From contig JAIXMP010000016.1 of assembly GCA_025677815.1 (NCBI GenBank), positions 558,001 through 622,000 on the forward strand: DNA of 64,000 bases, given 5' to 3'. The stretch is from Phascolomyces articulosus (taxonomy: Eukaryota > Mucoromycota > Mucoromycetes > Mucorales > Lichtheimiaceae). The notes under the pieces were generated by a model, which saw only the letters and a program-made list of their open reading frames with translations, searched no databases and was not told the origin of the DNA. The position numbers were made by a program, and so were the translations under genes. Numbering within the stretch: position 1 is the stretch's first letter; each line of letters starts with the position of its first letter. Positions 1 through 15,156 of this stretch are shown piece by piece.

Positions 1-2615
1 TCTGAGCGACTTGTGCGTCATTTTTTAAAACAATTAGGTAATACATCCTGTTAGATTGGTATTCGTTGTTTCTTATTTACCAGTAACTGATAACCTGTGA
101 TTTTAAACAATGGAAATATATATATATATATTCTTTAAATTAGCGGATGCGCTTCAATTTTTGCGTTCAAAGAATTTAGTCCACCGAGATATAAAACCAC
201 AAGTAAAAAAAAGAGAGAATAATATGGAAGAAAAAAATATGAGAGTAAAGGAAAGAAAAGGCTAATAAAATATGCATTTAATAGAATCTATTATTAATAC
301 CACCAAGTGAAGATCCACATTATGATCAAAAAGAACCAAATATGCCATTACTTAAAGTTGCTGATTTTGGATTTGCACGATTCTTACCAAATGCAACACT
401 TGCCGATACCCTTTGTGGGTCCCCGCTTTATATGGGACCTGAAATATTATCTTATCAAAAATATGATGCAAAGGCAGATTTATGGAGTGTCGGAGCAGTG
501 TTGTATGAAATGGTCACTGGGCGACCTCCGTTTCGAGCACAAAATCACCTGGAACTATTGAAAAAAATTCAAGAAAATGAAGACCGAATTCGTTTTCCTG
601 ACGAAAAACAACCTGGACCATCATCAACAACGGAACCAACACATACGATTGGGGTCGGCAATGATATGAAGGATCTTATTCGAAAGCTTTTGAAAAAAGA
701 TCCTGTTGAACGCATATCGTTTGAAGAATTTTTCACTCACACAGCTGTCACCAGTAATACTTTACCAGCTGCAGTACCAATTTCACCATCTCCTTCCATT
801 TCTACTGGTAGTGCACGAATTCGAAGATCACCTGAAATTTCATCATCACCCATAAGTAATCGACACCAAAACCAATTAAATGACCAAGAGACATCATCTC
901 CAACATCAACCTATGAACCTCCACCGTTTGCTCAATCACCCGCAACACCTCGACATCATTTCGATTGGAAAAAGGCACAAATGGATCACCATAATCCAGG
1001 ACGCATGTCTCCTAGTCCAAGAGATGCAGCCAGGTAAGAATCATCGATCATTCTTTTTTTTTTGTTGTATTGTGATTGACATATCATTATACATTATGTT
1101 CCTCCCAGGATTCGAGATGACGAATCTCCGCTTCACTCACGTGGTAAATCTTGGAAGGACCAATACAATAACAGCAATAACGATCAAAACCGGCCACCAT
1201 GGATAGATCCACAAGAAACGAGCCACGTTTCAAAACGGCACCCACGCGGTGAAAATGAAGAGGATGTTTTACAGGAATATGTGGTACTAGATCGACGGAT
1301 TATTGAAACCAATCAATTTGCAGATGGTAATAATTTTATAATAATTATTTGAATCTGTCCTGAAAAAAAAAAAGAAAAATTAAAACCGACTATCAATATT
1401 ATTATTACTATAGAACTTAATGCATCTCCACGAACAGAAGCTCATAATCAATTAACCTATCGACATTCTCCAGCACATGTTGCTATACCACGACGAGGTT
1501 CTCTTGAACAACAGCATCAACAATTACCCTCACCATCATCCACTGGATCAACACCACCATTTGCGATTACACGAGAACGTAAAATAAGTGCTGGATCGGC
1601 CGGATCGGCCTTAGCAAAAGCATTATCCATGGCATCTGTTCGATTATTTGGACCAGGCAATTCACCACCTAAAATGAGTAACCGATTCCATCAAACGACA
1701 ACAACTACAACAGCATTACCTGGATCACCACGAGGATTCCTTATTACAGAAGGAGCTTTTGATCCACAAGAGGGACAAGCAATGAAAACGATTGAACGAG
1801 CAGCTTGTATGGCACATGCAGTGGCACAGTTTGCCGACAATAAATTTGATCAATTGATTACTGGAAAATCTGCTAATGAAACATTATTAGCAGAAGAAAC
1901 CATGGTGTTACATATTAAAGCATTATCACTCCTTGAATTGGGTCTTTCAACAGCACGTCAATTTTGGAGTCGTATATCAGATGACAATATGCGAACAGCT
2001 TCCGTACGACTCAATGATGCAGTACAATGGATGCGTGAACGATTTAATGAATGTCTAGATCGTGCATCATTTGCTGGCACAAAGTGTGAAAATGATCAAA
2101 ATGGAATTGGCGTATGTGTTGAAAAATTATTATATGATCGAGCTCTTGAAATGGTAAGGTTACTGATTTTTTTTTGAAGGAGGTGGATAGAGAGAGAGAC
2201 AGAAAGAAATGTAAAAACTAATTTATAATATGTTTTTGTTTATTAAAATAGAGCCGAGCGGCAGCAGTTTATGAACTTGTAGGTGAAAATATTACTGGCT
2301 GTGAACATGATTATCAAACTGCGATTTGGATGTTGGAAGCAATCTTGGAAGTACAAGATGATGATACCCTTATTGAAGATGACGACCACCGCATCATTAA
2401 TAAATGTAAGTTAATTTAGCAGTTAGATCGGAAATATGTGATACATTATTTAACGATTCTCTCTATATACAAAACCATTAGTTATTGACTCCATTCGACA
2501 CCGAATATCTGTTTTACGAAAGAAGAAAGAACTTGACAACAGGAGAGAATCGGATGGCATCATTCAACAACAGCAACATCACCATCACCTATATGACGAA
2601 CAAAAATCATATTAA
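1..2615 (+). CDS. ATG1: Atg1/ULK-type autophagy kinase, 5' end outside window
   Basis: Serine/threonine kinase that starts autophagosome formation together with Atg13/Atg17-type partners. Exons read as 1-37, 144-202, 285-1033, 1109-1326, 1414-2153, 2252-2405 and 2482-2615; all phases agree and give at least 696 residues, ending in TAA. Visible kinase motifs are the catalytic loop HRDIKPQ (exons 2-3), DFGFARF, the activation-segment motif [16 protein letters not shown] and RPPF. The glycine loop and catalytic lysine lie upstream of the window. A Ser/Pro/His-rich linker follows, then a helical C-terminal region (from about 1740) resembling the Atg1 tandem-MIT region that binds Atg13. The family is recognised from the activation segment plus this architecture. 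Intron positions are inferred from GT-AG signals and could shift by a few bases. Confidence 0.9.
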
Positions 2616-4799
2616 TTTTCTTTTTTTTCCCTGATATATCCATCACATCATTTTTCCCCTTGCAAAGATTATGCTGTATCAGATGATGGTGGAATTTTTT
2701 TTTCTGATTGTTGTAATAAAAAAAAAGTGATTGAAGAGATCAGCAATAATATGCTATATGTTTGTATATAAGAGATGTAAGATATTACACTATTGCCAAG
2801 TACATGAAAGTTCTTTTACAATCATATGTATGCATCCATATGGAATAAACAACAATTTTCAGCCTATATGTTAAGATTTTCCTGATATATACCCTTTCTA
2901 ACCATACTTTTCGATCCGCAATGCGCAGATGTAAATGATAGATGTAAATTATAGAACGTGGATAATTATACTTATTACAAGATGATTTGATATCGACTTT
3001 CAGTCGCCCCTATAATAATAACCACTGTGTTGGATCATCTAGTGGGCAATGATATGCTTATTTTTTAGTACCAGCCATTGTGTTCCCAGCCATTATAAGT
3101 TTATTAAATGTTATTAGAATCAAGAAGCATCAAATTATTGGATTCTTGTTCTTGGTTGCACGCGTTGAATCTAAAATGAAGGTGCAATAGAATATATATG
3201 GGCCTTTTATAGTATTAAAATAACCAAATTCCAGTGTTACTTAAACTTATATGGAACGAGTTCTCAGTGTATGTTTGGATAATTAAATTGAAACGTGTAG
3301 AAGACTGACTCATCATCCTTTTTCTTCCAATTAAATGAATTCAATACAAGTGGTTGTTACACTGGTCAAAATGCCAAACCCAAAGTGACGTATGATTACA
3401 TCAGATGATGTTACACAATCATGGTAACGATGTGTCGTAAGCCAATGGAGATAAACGACGATGGCCCGGTAACTGCGTATCTCTATTGTTTTGTGTTGTT
3501 TTATTAATTTGATTTATATAGGAATAAAATAATCTCGATTCCAAAAAAAATTATTAACGGATAAACGTTATTTTTCCCTTTATTGAGCTCATTTATATTA
3601 TTTCTTTTTTGTCGTTACTAATATTGGACCTATTCCACTCTCCACTCCACCCACTTACTAATTATTAAATAATCATATAAATAATTAGTTTGGTTTCTTA
3701 AAAAATACCTATTTATTTATTAACATTCTATAGTTATTTTGAATCTGGCATAGTAGTCTTTATATTTTAACAATGTATTATAAATATGTTAATTGCATAC
3801 TAAGAAGGATTGCATTTATTTTCCCACCGTAATTCTTCACTACTAATGAGCAATATCTTTTCTGACAAGATAGTACAAGATTATGAGGACTTTGTGTAAA
3901 CTGCCTAATTTTATAATCGTTACCTCCCCACACATACATATTATGGCATGATATAGTGAATGACATGTTTTAGGTACTGTTATTTTCTAGTACATTCTTT
4001 GATTCTACCTAAAAAAGATTGCCATGGCACCATACACCCTTTTATATAGCGTGATGTTTAACAATTAAATAGAAAAGATCTAGACCGACCGTAAGTCTAA
4101 ATAAATCCAAAGCGGTACTTATCAGCGTGCGCTTCTTTATCCCGCCAACATGCCACTGGATAGAACATTGATGGAAAATTTCCTTTTTAGGATTTTTACC
4201 CGAGCTATGCTAACTAGAGACACTTCTTGTAAAATAAAACCAAAACAAACAGCTAATTACCACTTATTACCTAATGACTTAGTTAAAGAAGTATCTATAT
4301 ACATCGTTTTTTTATTCGCTTACTTCATTTCAATAAATATCATTCTAAAAGGAAACCTTCTAATAATAATAATGATAGAAGGAAACAATTGATCCTGTAT
4401 TGTAAATAGAAAAAAAGAAAACCCTTGAAAATTAAAGAAAAAAAAAGGGTTCTTCTATTTTTATAGGATAGTATACAATCCCATCTTACTGGATCTCTTC
4501 CGGGGTTTTTTTTTCGTCGAAGGACCAAATCCACATCGAATTTTCGATTTGTGTTCTCGTCCTTTCTCAAGAAAGTAAAAAAAGAAAAAAAAAGTTATAC
4601 GAGATTTTTCCCCACTTTGTTTCTCTTTTATTTCTCTTTTTTTTCGTTTGCCTTTTTTTTTTTTTACATAGCTTCCATTTTTATATAGTTTCAAGTAAGA
4701 CCCTTTGTGCCACTGCTGCTTTTTTGCATATGCAAATATCATTTTATATTTTACTGACACAATAACTACTATCCTTATATATATCTTATTGTTCTCTAG
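2616..4799. other. intergenic, ATG1 3' flank and promoter side of the MedA-like gene
   Basis: AT-rich spacer with no convincing coding segment on either strand. A short open frame near 4150-4392 has no family likeness or splice context. The last 200 bases before 4800 are rich in poly-T/poly-A tracts, as in many promoters of this window. Confidence 0.6.
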
Positions 4800-6508
4800 A
4801 TGTATTTCGATCAAAAACATTCCTTAAATTTACCTAGTTTATCGTTTGGTGGCGATAATAATTTAAATAATAACAGTGTTTCTCCTTCATCTTCATCTTC
4901 ATCAAGCATACCAACATCATTATCAGCAGCAGCAACACAATATAATTCACCATCGCAACAACAATTTAATCAAGAACAATCCCAACAACAAAAACAAGAA
5001 TATAATAACTGTATACCTACTATCTCCACCTCATTTTCTTGGACACAACAAAATTCTTTACCTCCAGCGGTAGTATCCCCGACCTCTTCACCGCAACAAC
5101 AACAATTCAATAAGCCATTGTTTCAGAACAATAATACTAATCCCCCTGCAAACTTTGCACAGCAACAGTATGAGAGTCGTTATTTATCACCACAACATCA
5201 CCAACCAATTGACCCAATGATGAGCCAAGATCAACAACAGCAACGTTATATTAATTTGCAACAACTACCACCACAACCACAACCACAACCACAACCACAA
5301 CCACAACCACAACCACAACAACAGCAAATGTTTATGTATGAAAACAATAGTAACAATCCATTAAATCATAACCACAGACCATATAACAATGTAATGCCCA
5401 ATAATAATAACAATAACTACAACACTAATAATAGTAGTAATAATGAAGGATGGTGGTCCGTATCTGACTTGCAATTATCACCTCAACAAGAACAACTTCA
5501 ACAAAAACAACAATTACCACCCCTTCCGTATGAACGCAATGAATTACAGCCTACTGTACCACCACCTCCAGATATTCAACGCTACGATACACTTTCTAGA
5601 CCACCTGTTCCTTCTACATCTTCCTATTCGCCTAATCTTTCACCATCCTCTTCATCAGCATTATCACCAACAGCCCCACCACCAGCGATTAATATGAGTC
5701 AATGGAATCAACAATTCTATTCCTCCCTGGGCCAACAACCACAACCTACTAAGCGACGGTCAAAATACTCACTCTCATCCTCTTCAGAAGAAGACTTGAA
5801 TGCTTATACAGCTTATCATCAAAAATTATACCGCGGACAACAACAAGAGGATGTTGTTCATCTTGAATTCGACAGTGACTTGGCTATGATGCAATTCGAT
5901 TGGACACCTGAAGAAATTTTACAAAAACGTCGTTTGGTTCAATTTTGGAGAGAAGAACGTACTTCGGACAACAAGATTGTTTGTGGATTTCAACCTGTAT
6001 CACAAGAGTCTCATCGTGGCCAAGTGAACCGAATAAGCGCTTTTTGTATTGTCTCTTGTATTTATTGGGAATCCCAACAACAATGTTATATGACTTCGGT
6101 GGATTTGGTTCAACTCTTGGAGTTTCTTATGAATATAAGTCTTTCTATGGAAGAAAAGAATCGAGTACGACGAAATTTAGAAGGATTTAAGCCAGTGACT
6201 GCAAGTAAAAACCGAGCTGAAACGGTAGATTTCTTTCGACTTATTATGAATTTCCCTAATCCAAAACCAAGACATATTGAAAAGGATGTAAGTTATTAAA
6301 TAAATATCAATATGAGAATAGTATTTCATACGAATTTATAAAAGACAAATCATTTACTAAATGCCTTTGTTTATTTTCTGATGGATGTTATGTGCAGATC
6401 AAAGTTTTTAGTTGGAATACAGTCCCTTTGGCTTTGAAGAAAGTTGTTACCAAGTATCGTACAACTGTTCTTCCTCAGCAACAACAGCAACAGCAGCAAA
6501 GACAATAG
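4800..6508 (+). CDS. MedA-like developmental regulator (conserved C-terminal domain, Q-rich N-terminus)
   Basis: Two exons (4800-6287, 6398-6508), phase 0 junction, about 532 residues. The first 360 residues are low-complexity Gln/Asn/Pro/Ser, including a Pro-Gln repeat. The C-terminal 150 residues form the conserved part: FDWTPEE, RRLVQFWREE, a stretch around SCIYWESQQQCYMTSVD, EEKNRVRRNLEGF and NFPNPKPRHIEKD, continuing in exon 2 as KVFSWNT and a basic end. I recognise this pattern from the Medusa (MedA/Acr1/Ren1) family of fungal conidiation and adhesion regulators and the related DUF7082 domain. Family membership is from memory of these motifs; the role in this organism is inferred. It ends in a short polyglutamine tract before TAG. 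Confidence 0.75.
5271..5318 (+). repeat. CCACAA hexanucleotide repeat coding Pro-Gln
   Basis: About eight CCACAA units inside the MedA-like gene, translated as alternating Pro-Gln. Likely to vary in copy number between strains, without frame shift because the unit is 6 bp. Confidence 0.85.
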
Positions 6509-6932
6509 TATAAGTAGATCACTTTATATATAACATCATTAGTATCTACTATTTTACCTTTGTATTCTATTTTACCTTTGTATTGAACTTTTCATCTTTT
6601 TATTTGGTGCCGAAATTTATCTGTACGTAAATCAGTTTATAAACAATGAAAAATGTTATCTGTGAATCATCTACCATATGAGCTTCCCTGTTTATTAAAT
6701 ATAATGCGTTTATAATTCGCACCTTGTTGATCAAAATAGAGTATTTATTCATCCTAGTACCAGTGAGAATTTGTTTCATCATGGCTGTGGTTGATAAAAA
6801 TTTAAGGGCTATGATAAGGGCAAGTGGTGAAGACCGGCGGAGTAAATTTACACTAACAGTTATATTTTCGGTTTCTTTGAGTTTCTTTTTCTTTTTAGTA
6901 CTAAAACACAAAAAAATCACAGAAATCAAAAA
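6509..6932. other. intergenic between MedA-like and RBM39-like genes
   Basis: 424-base AT-rich spacer between two genes on the same strand. Open frames on the minus strand here overlap the first RBM39 exon and have no support. The base pattern fits a 3' UTR followed by a short promoter. Confidence 0.5.
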
Positions 6933-9340
6933 ATGGATGTAGATGTTGAAGCCATGTTGGACGCTCCCTTCCAGGAGAAACCCGTATGTTTTTTTTTGCT
7001 TGATACAAATATAGTATATTTGATTTATAAGACAATACAAAATTTTAATTATTCTGATCTTAATTTTTCATTTAAAGAAAGAGGAATCTGAAAAACGTGA
7101 GGAATCGAAGAGAAGTAGTAGTAGGCATCGTCATGATCGAGACGGTCGCGATGAGGAACGCCGGTATGTATATATTAATTGATATTATTTAATCAAGATC
7201 AATCCGATCACTCATTATTGTTGTTATTGTTGTGTTTAAAAAAAATAGTTCTCGCCATTCTTCCAGTTCTAGACATCGACGTTCTTCACGATCACCTCGT
7301 CGTCGTTCTCGTTCACGATCACGTCGCTCACGTTCACCTTCTAGATATAGTAGCAGAAGATATCGAAGTCGCTCTCCATCATATGGCAGACGTAGGCGTT
7401 CACGTTCTCGTGAGAGAAGAAGAAGAAGTCGTAGTCCCAGAAGAAGACGAGATGATAGCCGAGAGTAAGAATTCCTTTATTTCTTTTTTTATTGGATCAT
7501 AAATTATAATGAATAATTTCAACATGGTGCTAACAAGCAAAAATAATGTGGAATCATAGAAGAAGGAGAGCACGTTCACCTTCGCCTCCTGTTCCAGAAG
7601 AAGTGAGGGATAGACGTACTATTTTTGTAATGCAACTTGCTGCACGATTAACATCGCGCGAACTTGAAGATTTCTTTTCACAAGCAGGCAGAGTGAGAGA
7701 CGCAAGAATTATTTCTGATCGAAACTCAAGACGTTCAAAAGGGTATGTTGCTTTTTTTTTTAAGTATATTTATCTTATACATTATGACGTTTTTTTAACA
7801 CCGTCCTCTGGGGAATATATATATATATATAGAGTTGGGTATGTCGAATTCTATGAAGAGGAGTCTGTCCAAAATGCTTTAGGATTATCTGGTCAAAAAC
7901 TTCTAGGTATTCCCGTACTCGTTCAAATGTCAGAAGCAGAGAAGAATCGTCTTGCTCTTCAAAATCAAAATAATGCGTAAGTTTATCCTCTTATTTGTCA
8001 AATAGATGGTTTTAAAAAAGCAAAGGGCAAACGGTTAAAAATGCTTTTTTCTTCTTCTTTAGGGGTGCAACACAAGAACCCACGTTTCAAAGATTATATG
8101 TGGGTTCAATTCATTTTAGTCTTACTGAAGAAGATCTTCGTCAGATCTTCGAACCATTCGGACCATTGGATTTTGTTAACCTCCATAAAGGTAAAAAAGA
8201 GAAAGAAACAAAAGCACTGGAAAGTATTTTGGAAGCTAATAAGTACATATAATACATTCATAGACCCAGAAACTGGTCGATCAAAGGGTTATGCTTTTAT
8301 CCAGTAAGTTAATTCACTTAAAAATCTTTAATATTATTTGAAATAAGCCGTTATTAAATTGAGAAATTTAATTTTAAATATAGGTATACTCGTGCAGCTG
8401 ATGGTAGACAAGCTCTGGATAAAATGAACGGTTTCGATTTAGCTGGACGAAATGTAATAATTTCTTGATTTTTATAATGATTCAAGTGATAAATGAAAAA
8501 GAGAGAAATATACTAATAATGATATCTTTATTTCGGGAATATATAGTTGAAGGTTGGATTAGTCACAGATAAACCTGGAACACAAGTTAACCACACTAAT
8601 TTAGATGATGACGATTCCGCTGGTCTTGCTATGGATTCGCTTTCTCGAACAGAATTGATGCACAAGCTTGCAGCCAGACAACCTGAAGCTCCTAGTGAAG
8701 CACAAAAGACGGAACATGAAACGGTTGCATCAACGTAAGCAGCTTTCGTTAAGGGGGGAAATTGAATTTATGAGGAATTTTTAATTGTGTTAACATGTAT
8801 GCCAAATTCATTGATATATAGTTCTCAACCTGTCCCTACCCCTGCTTCAAGTATTCCTGCTCCTCCTTCTCGAACAATTATGATGAATAACATGTTTAAT
8901 CCTGCAGAGTAAGTGGTTATATTATAATATATATAAAACAACCAAACTCCTGTTCTCCCCAATTGGCAATTTTTAACCGACGTTTAACCTTTTTTTTCTT
9001 TGTTCTATAGGGAAACTGAACCTGATTGGGTTGAAGACCTTCAAGCAGATGTTAAACAAGAATGTATGCAATTCGGAGAAGTGGAACATATTCTTGTCAA
9101 TGCAAACTCTTTAGTAAGTACCTCACACATATTTTCTTTCTGTGATTACAAATGGCTAGGTTTTTTTTTTTTACTTAACCATAATTTTTTTAAAAATAGG
9201 GCGAGGTATACCTAAAGTTTAACACAGTAGAAGCAGGACAAAAAGCATTAACCTCATTGAATGGAAGATGGTTTGGTGGTAAACAAATTACAGCTGTCTT
9301 CGTACCAGAAGCCATCTATGATGCCAAATTCTCGTTGTAA
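6933..9340 (+). CDS. RBM39/CAPER (Rsd1)-like SR splicing factor, three RRMs
   Basis: Nuclear pre-mRNA splicing factor. Twelve exons with consistent phases: 6933-6983, 7078-7163, 7249-7464, 7560-7742, 7833-7976, 8063-8190, 8264-8303, 8384-8453, 8547-8734, 8822-8908, 9011-9113, 9200-9340, giving 478 residues. Domains in order: acidic N-terminus, RS/SR-rich block (exon 3), RRM1 ([11 protein letters not shown], then KGVGYVEF across an intron), RRM2 (RLYVGSIHF, then KGYAFIQY across an intron), an Ala/Pro linker, and a C-terminal UHM-type RRM3 (EVYLKF, then GRWFGGKQI). This order and the three-RRM layout match RBM39/CAPER and fission yeast Rsd1. The short exon 1 (17 codons) starts at the first ATG in good context. 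The very high intron number for its size is notable. It is convergent with MCM3. Confidence 0.88.
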
Positions 9341-9968
9341 TATGTGGGTTTGACGATTATGCAAATTGGTTTTTTTTTTAACTTTTTTTCTCTCTTCTTC
9401 CAAACAAAATTTCTCTTTAGTTGAATACATTCATCCGTGTCACATTCACAAATTCCCCTTCTCTTCCAATAAAAGGACTTCCTCTTTTATGGATCTACTA
9501 CAAAAAAATTCTTGCTTGAAGGTAAAAAGAATGCCAGTACGTTTTGAGTTTGCCTTTTTTTTCACCCATCATATATTTGTATATATGTATATCCAAAAAT
9601 TATTAGTTTTAGTGCACCTATTTTTCTATTATTCGTATATATATCACTACGACTACAAATGTAAAATCCATGGCTTTTTTCCCCCGTTCAGCAACAACAA
9701 ATATCAAATATCACATCGCATACGAAGCTTATCAGCAATAACGGGGATATATTATTATTACATTACAAATGTACAAGTGTACAACTCTTGCGTCTTATGG
9801 TTTTTTTATATTTTTGTTTTGTGTGTATTTTTTATAATATTATATAGCTAATTACATATTCCTTTTTCATGCTAAGAAATTAAAAGAAGTAGAGGAAGAA
9901 AAAAAATAGGGCAAGGTGCGAATATAAAAAGAAGAAAGAGAGATTGAAAAGTATGCAAATATATATTA
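9341..9968. other. convergent intergenic region, RBM39-like / MCM3
   Basis: 3' flanks of two convergent genes, T-rich on the RBM39 side. A plus-strand open frame at about 9366-9851 is Phe/Tyr/Ile-rich without domain likeness and is taken as 3' UTR. Confidence 0.55.
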
Positions 9969-13312
<3,344 letters not shown>

Positions 13313-13378
13313 GATTGAATATATGGTTTTTGTAAGGAAGAAAAAAAAAGGTACGGGACGTCAATTTTTTTTTTTGGA

Positions 13379-13384
13379 ACGCGT
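13379..13384. promoter_or_regulatory. MluI cell-cycle box (ACGCGT) upstream of MCM3
   Basis: Palindromic ACGCGT 67 bases upstream of the MCM3 start codon. This is the classical MBF/MCB site of fungal G1/S genes. The site is seen directly; function is inferred from the S-phase role of MCM3. Confidence 0.6.
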
Positions 13385-13434
13385 TTAATCGTGCCGCGAC
13401 AAATATATAGTCACGTTTTCTTTTGAACTTTTTT

Positions 13435-13442
13435 TTTCGCGC
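13435..13442 (+). promoter_or_regulatory. E2F-type element TTTCGCGC upstream of MCM3
   Basis: TTTCGCGC matches the E2F/DP consensus TTTSGCGC and lies about 120 bases upstream of the MCM3 start, 50 bases beyond the MCB box. Seen directly; use in vivo is inferred. Confidence 0.5.
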
Positions 13443-15156
13443 TATTTGAGCCAATCATATTGTAGTACTCGCTATGGTGGCGACAGTATTTATTGTTGGT
13501 TATGCCAACTCACTAAGAGTTCTTGTTATTATATAGATGAAAGCATCGCAAATATAAAAGATGCTATATTCTTATTTTGTAAGATTGATGTTCTTTTAAA
13601 TTGCATATAAGAAGCACCAGTCATCCAAACTATGGTGTGTTCTTTTTTTTTGATCCACGCCACATTACTTTCATTAATATACTAATAATATAATAATGCG
13701 GTATCGATCTTTGGGTAGAGCCACATTATTTTCATTATATATAAACTTTAATTATCAGAATTAATAATAATAATAATAATAATAAATTAAGCAGGATATA
13801 TATTCCTGATTAGTGGCAGCAATGATAGGTGTATATGTGGATAGTAACTAAACTGTTAACATGTTCCTAATAGATAAATGCAATAATAGTGTATACGTAT
13901 ACCCGTTATTGTTTATTCTTTTTGAATTATAGATAGTTTGTTAGTTTCAATCTGTTAAGTGCTCATTTATACATCAAAATACAAGTGCACCTATATACAC
14001 TTCCTCTCTTCATCCAATCATGTTACGAAACGCGAGATATCTCCAGATCGAGCAAAAAAACGTTGAGTTTCTTGGGTCGTTACAATTATATGTAGAATTG
14101 GTATTACTATTATATATTATTTTTATTTTTATTTTTTATTACCATTATTTGGTATATACATCGTCATGAGATCAATTTGTAAAACATAATCATTTCCCAT
14201 AATAATACAATAATATATTTTCGTGAATAACTATTAATATATCCTTATTACTATAACTGATGAACATCAGTTATACGGTATGCCAAGCTAATTTATTAGT
14301 ATCTACGCTCTTTTCGGCTTTTTCTTTTCAATGAAACACCAATAATCTCAATCAAAAGGACAATGGTGAATTTATACAGATGACAATTATTATATGTACT
14401 CTATATACATTAAGATAGAATGAGTCGCATAATTCTATAAATTGTGAATATGGAAATAATGTTGGAATTGTACGAAATAATCAGAATTGTAATGTATAGA
14501 ATTATGCATATAAAAAATTCTTAAGTACTAAAAAGCTGGTACAAATTTAACAGATTATATAATCTTGCTGAAATCATAATTCAGTTCACAGCAACAATGC
14601 ATAACCCTTGTCTTGTTGTTATTATTAGTAATTAATTAAAACACAACAAATAATATAGTGTGGAAGAAAAAGAGTAGTAATTTTAAAATAACCTGAAAAC
14701 CCTTCCTTTTTGCTCCCTTTTGTGGAGATCATATCACTAATAAGGTCATTGTTCATTAGGTTTTTTATAACTCCAATTCCGAAAAATTAAACTGGGGATG
14801 ATAGGGAAAAAAATCCATCATAATTATAATTTTTCAATTATCATTTATTATTTATAATAATATATGAATTAAATCATCATCATATTGAAATAGAGCATTA
14901 TATCATCTATGATTTTCTGTTATAGTTTATATACAATGAGATGATGAGGTAAAGAAAAATTGTTATAGTTTATACCTGTGAAAAATAAAACTCCAAATGA
15001 AACAGTTTCAAATAAAATCACAATCCAATCATATAAAATGAATTTTTAAATCCAGAAACAGCAGACCAACAAAGCGAAATCGTACCTTTTCCCTTACTCT
15101 TTTTTTTTTTGAGAAAAAAAAACGACCCTTTTTTTCCATTTCTTCACTGTCCCGCA
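13443..15156. other. divergent intergenic region, MCM3 / MAPKKK
   Basis: About 1.7 kb of AT-rich sequence between divergent start codons, with an AAT trinucleotide run near 13763-13786 and poly-A/T tracts. No coding signal found. A poly-T tract lies just upstream of the MAPKKK start. Confidence 0.5.

Noticed and set aside
4461..4820. 119-codon minus-strand frame before the MedA-like gene
   Set aside because: Lys/Arg/Phe homopolymer-type translation of poly-T/poly-A promoter tracts; overlaps the MedA-like start.
6600..7040. 146-codon minus-strand frame
   Set aside because: Overlaps the well-supported first exon of the RBM39-like gene and has no family likeness.
9366..9851. 161-codon plus-strand open frame after the RBM39-like gene
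   Set aside because: Phe/Tyr/Ile-rich translation of T-rich 3' UTR, no domain, no start context; adjoining real stop at 9340.
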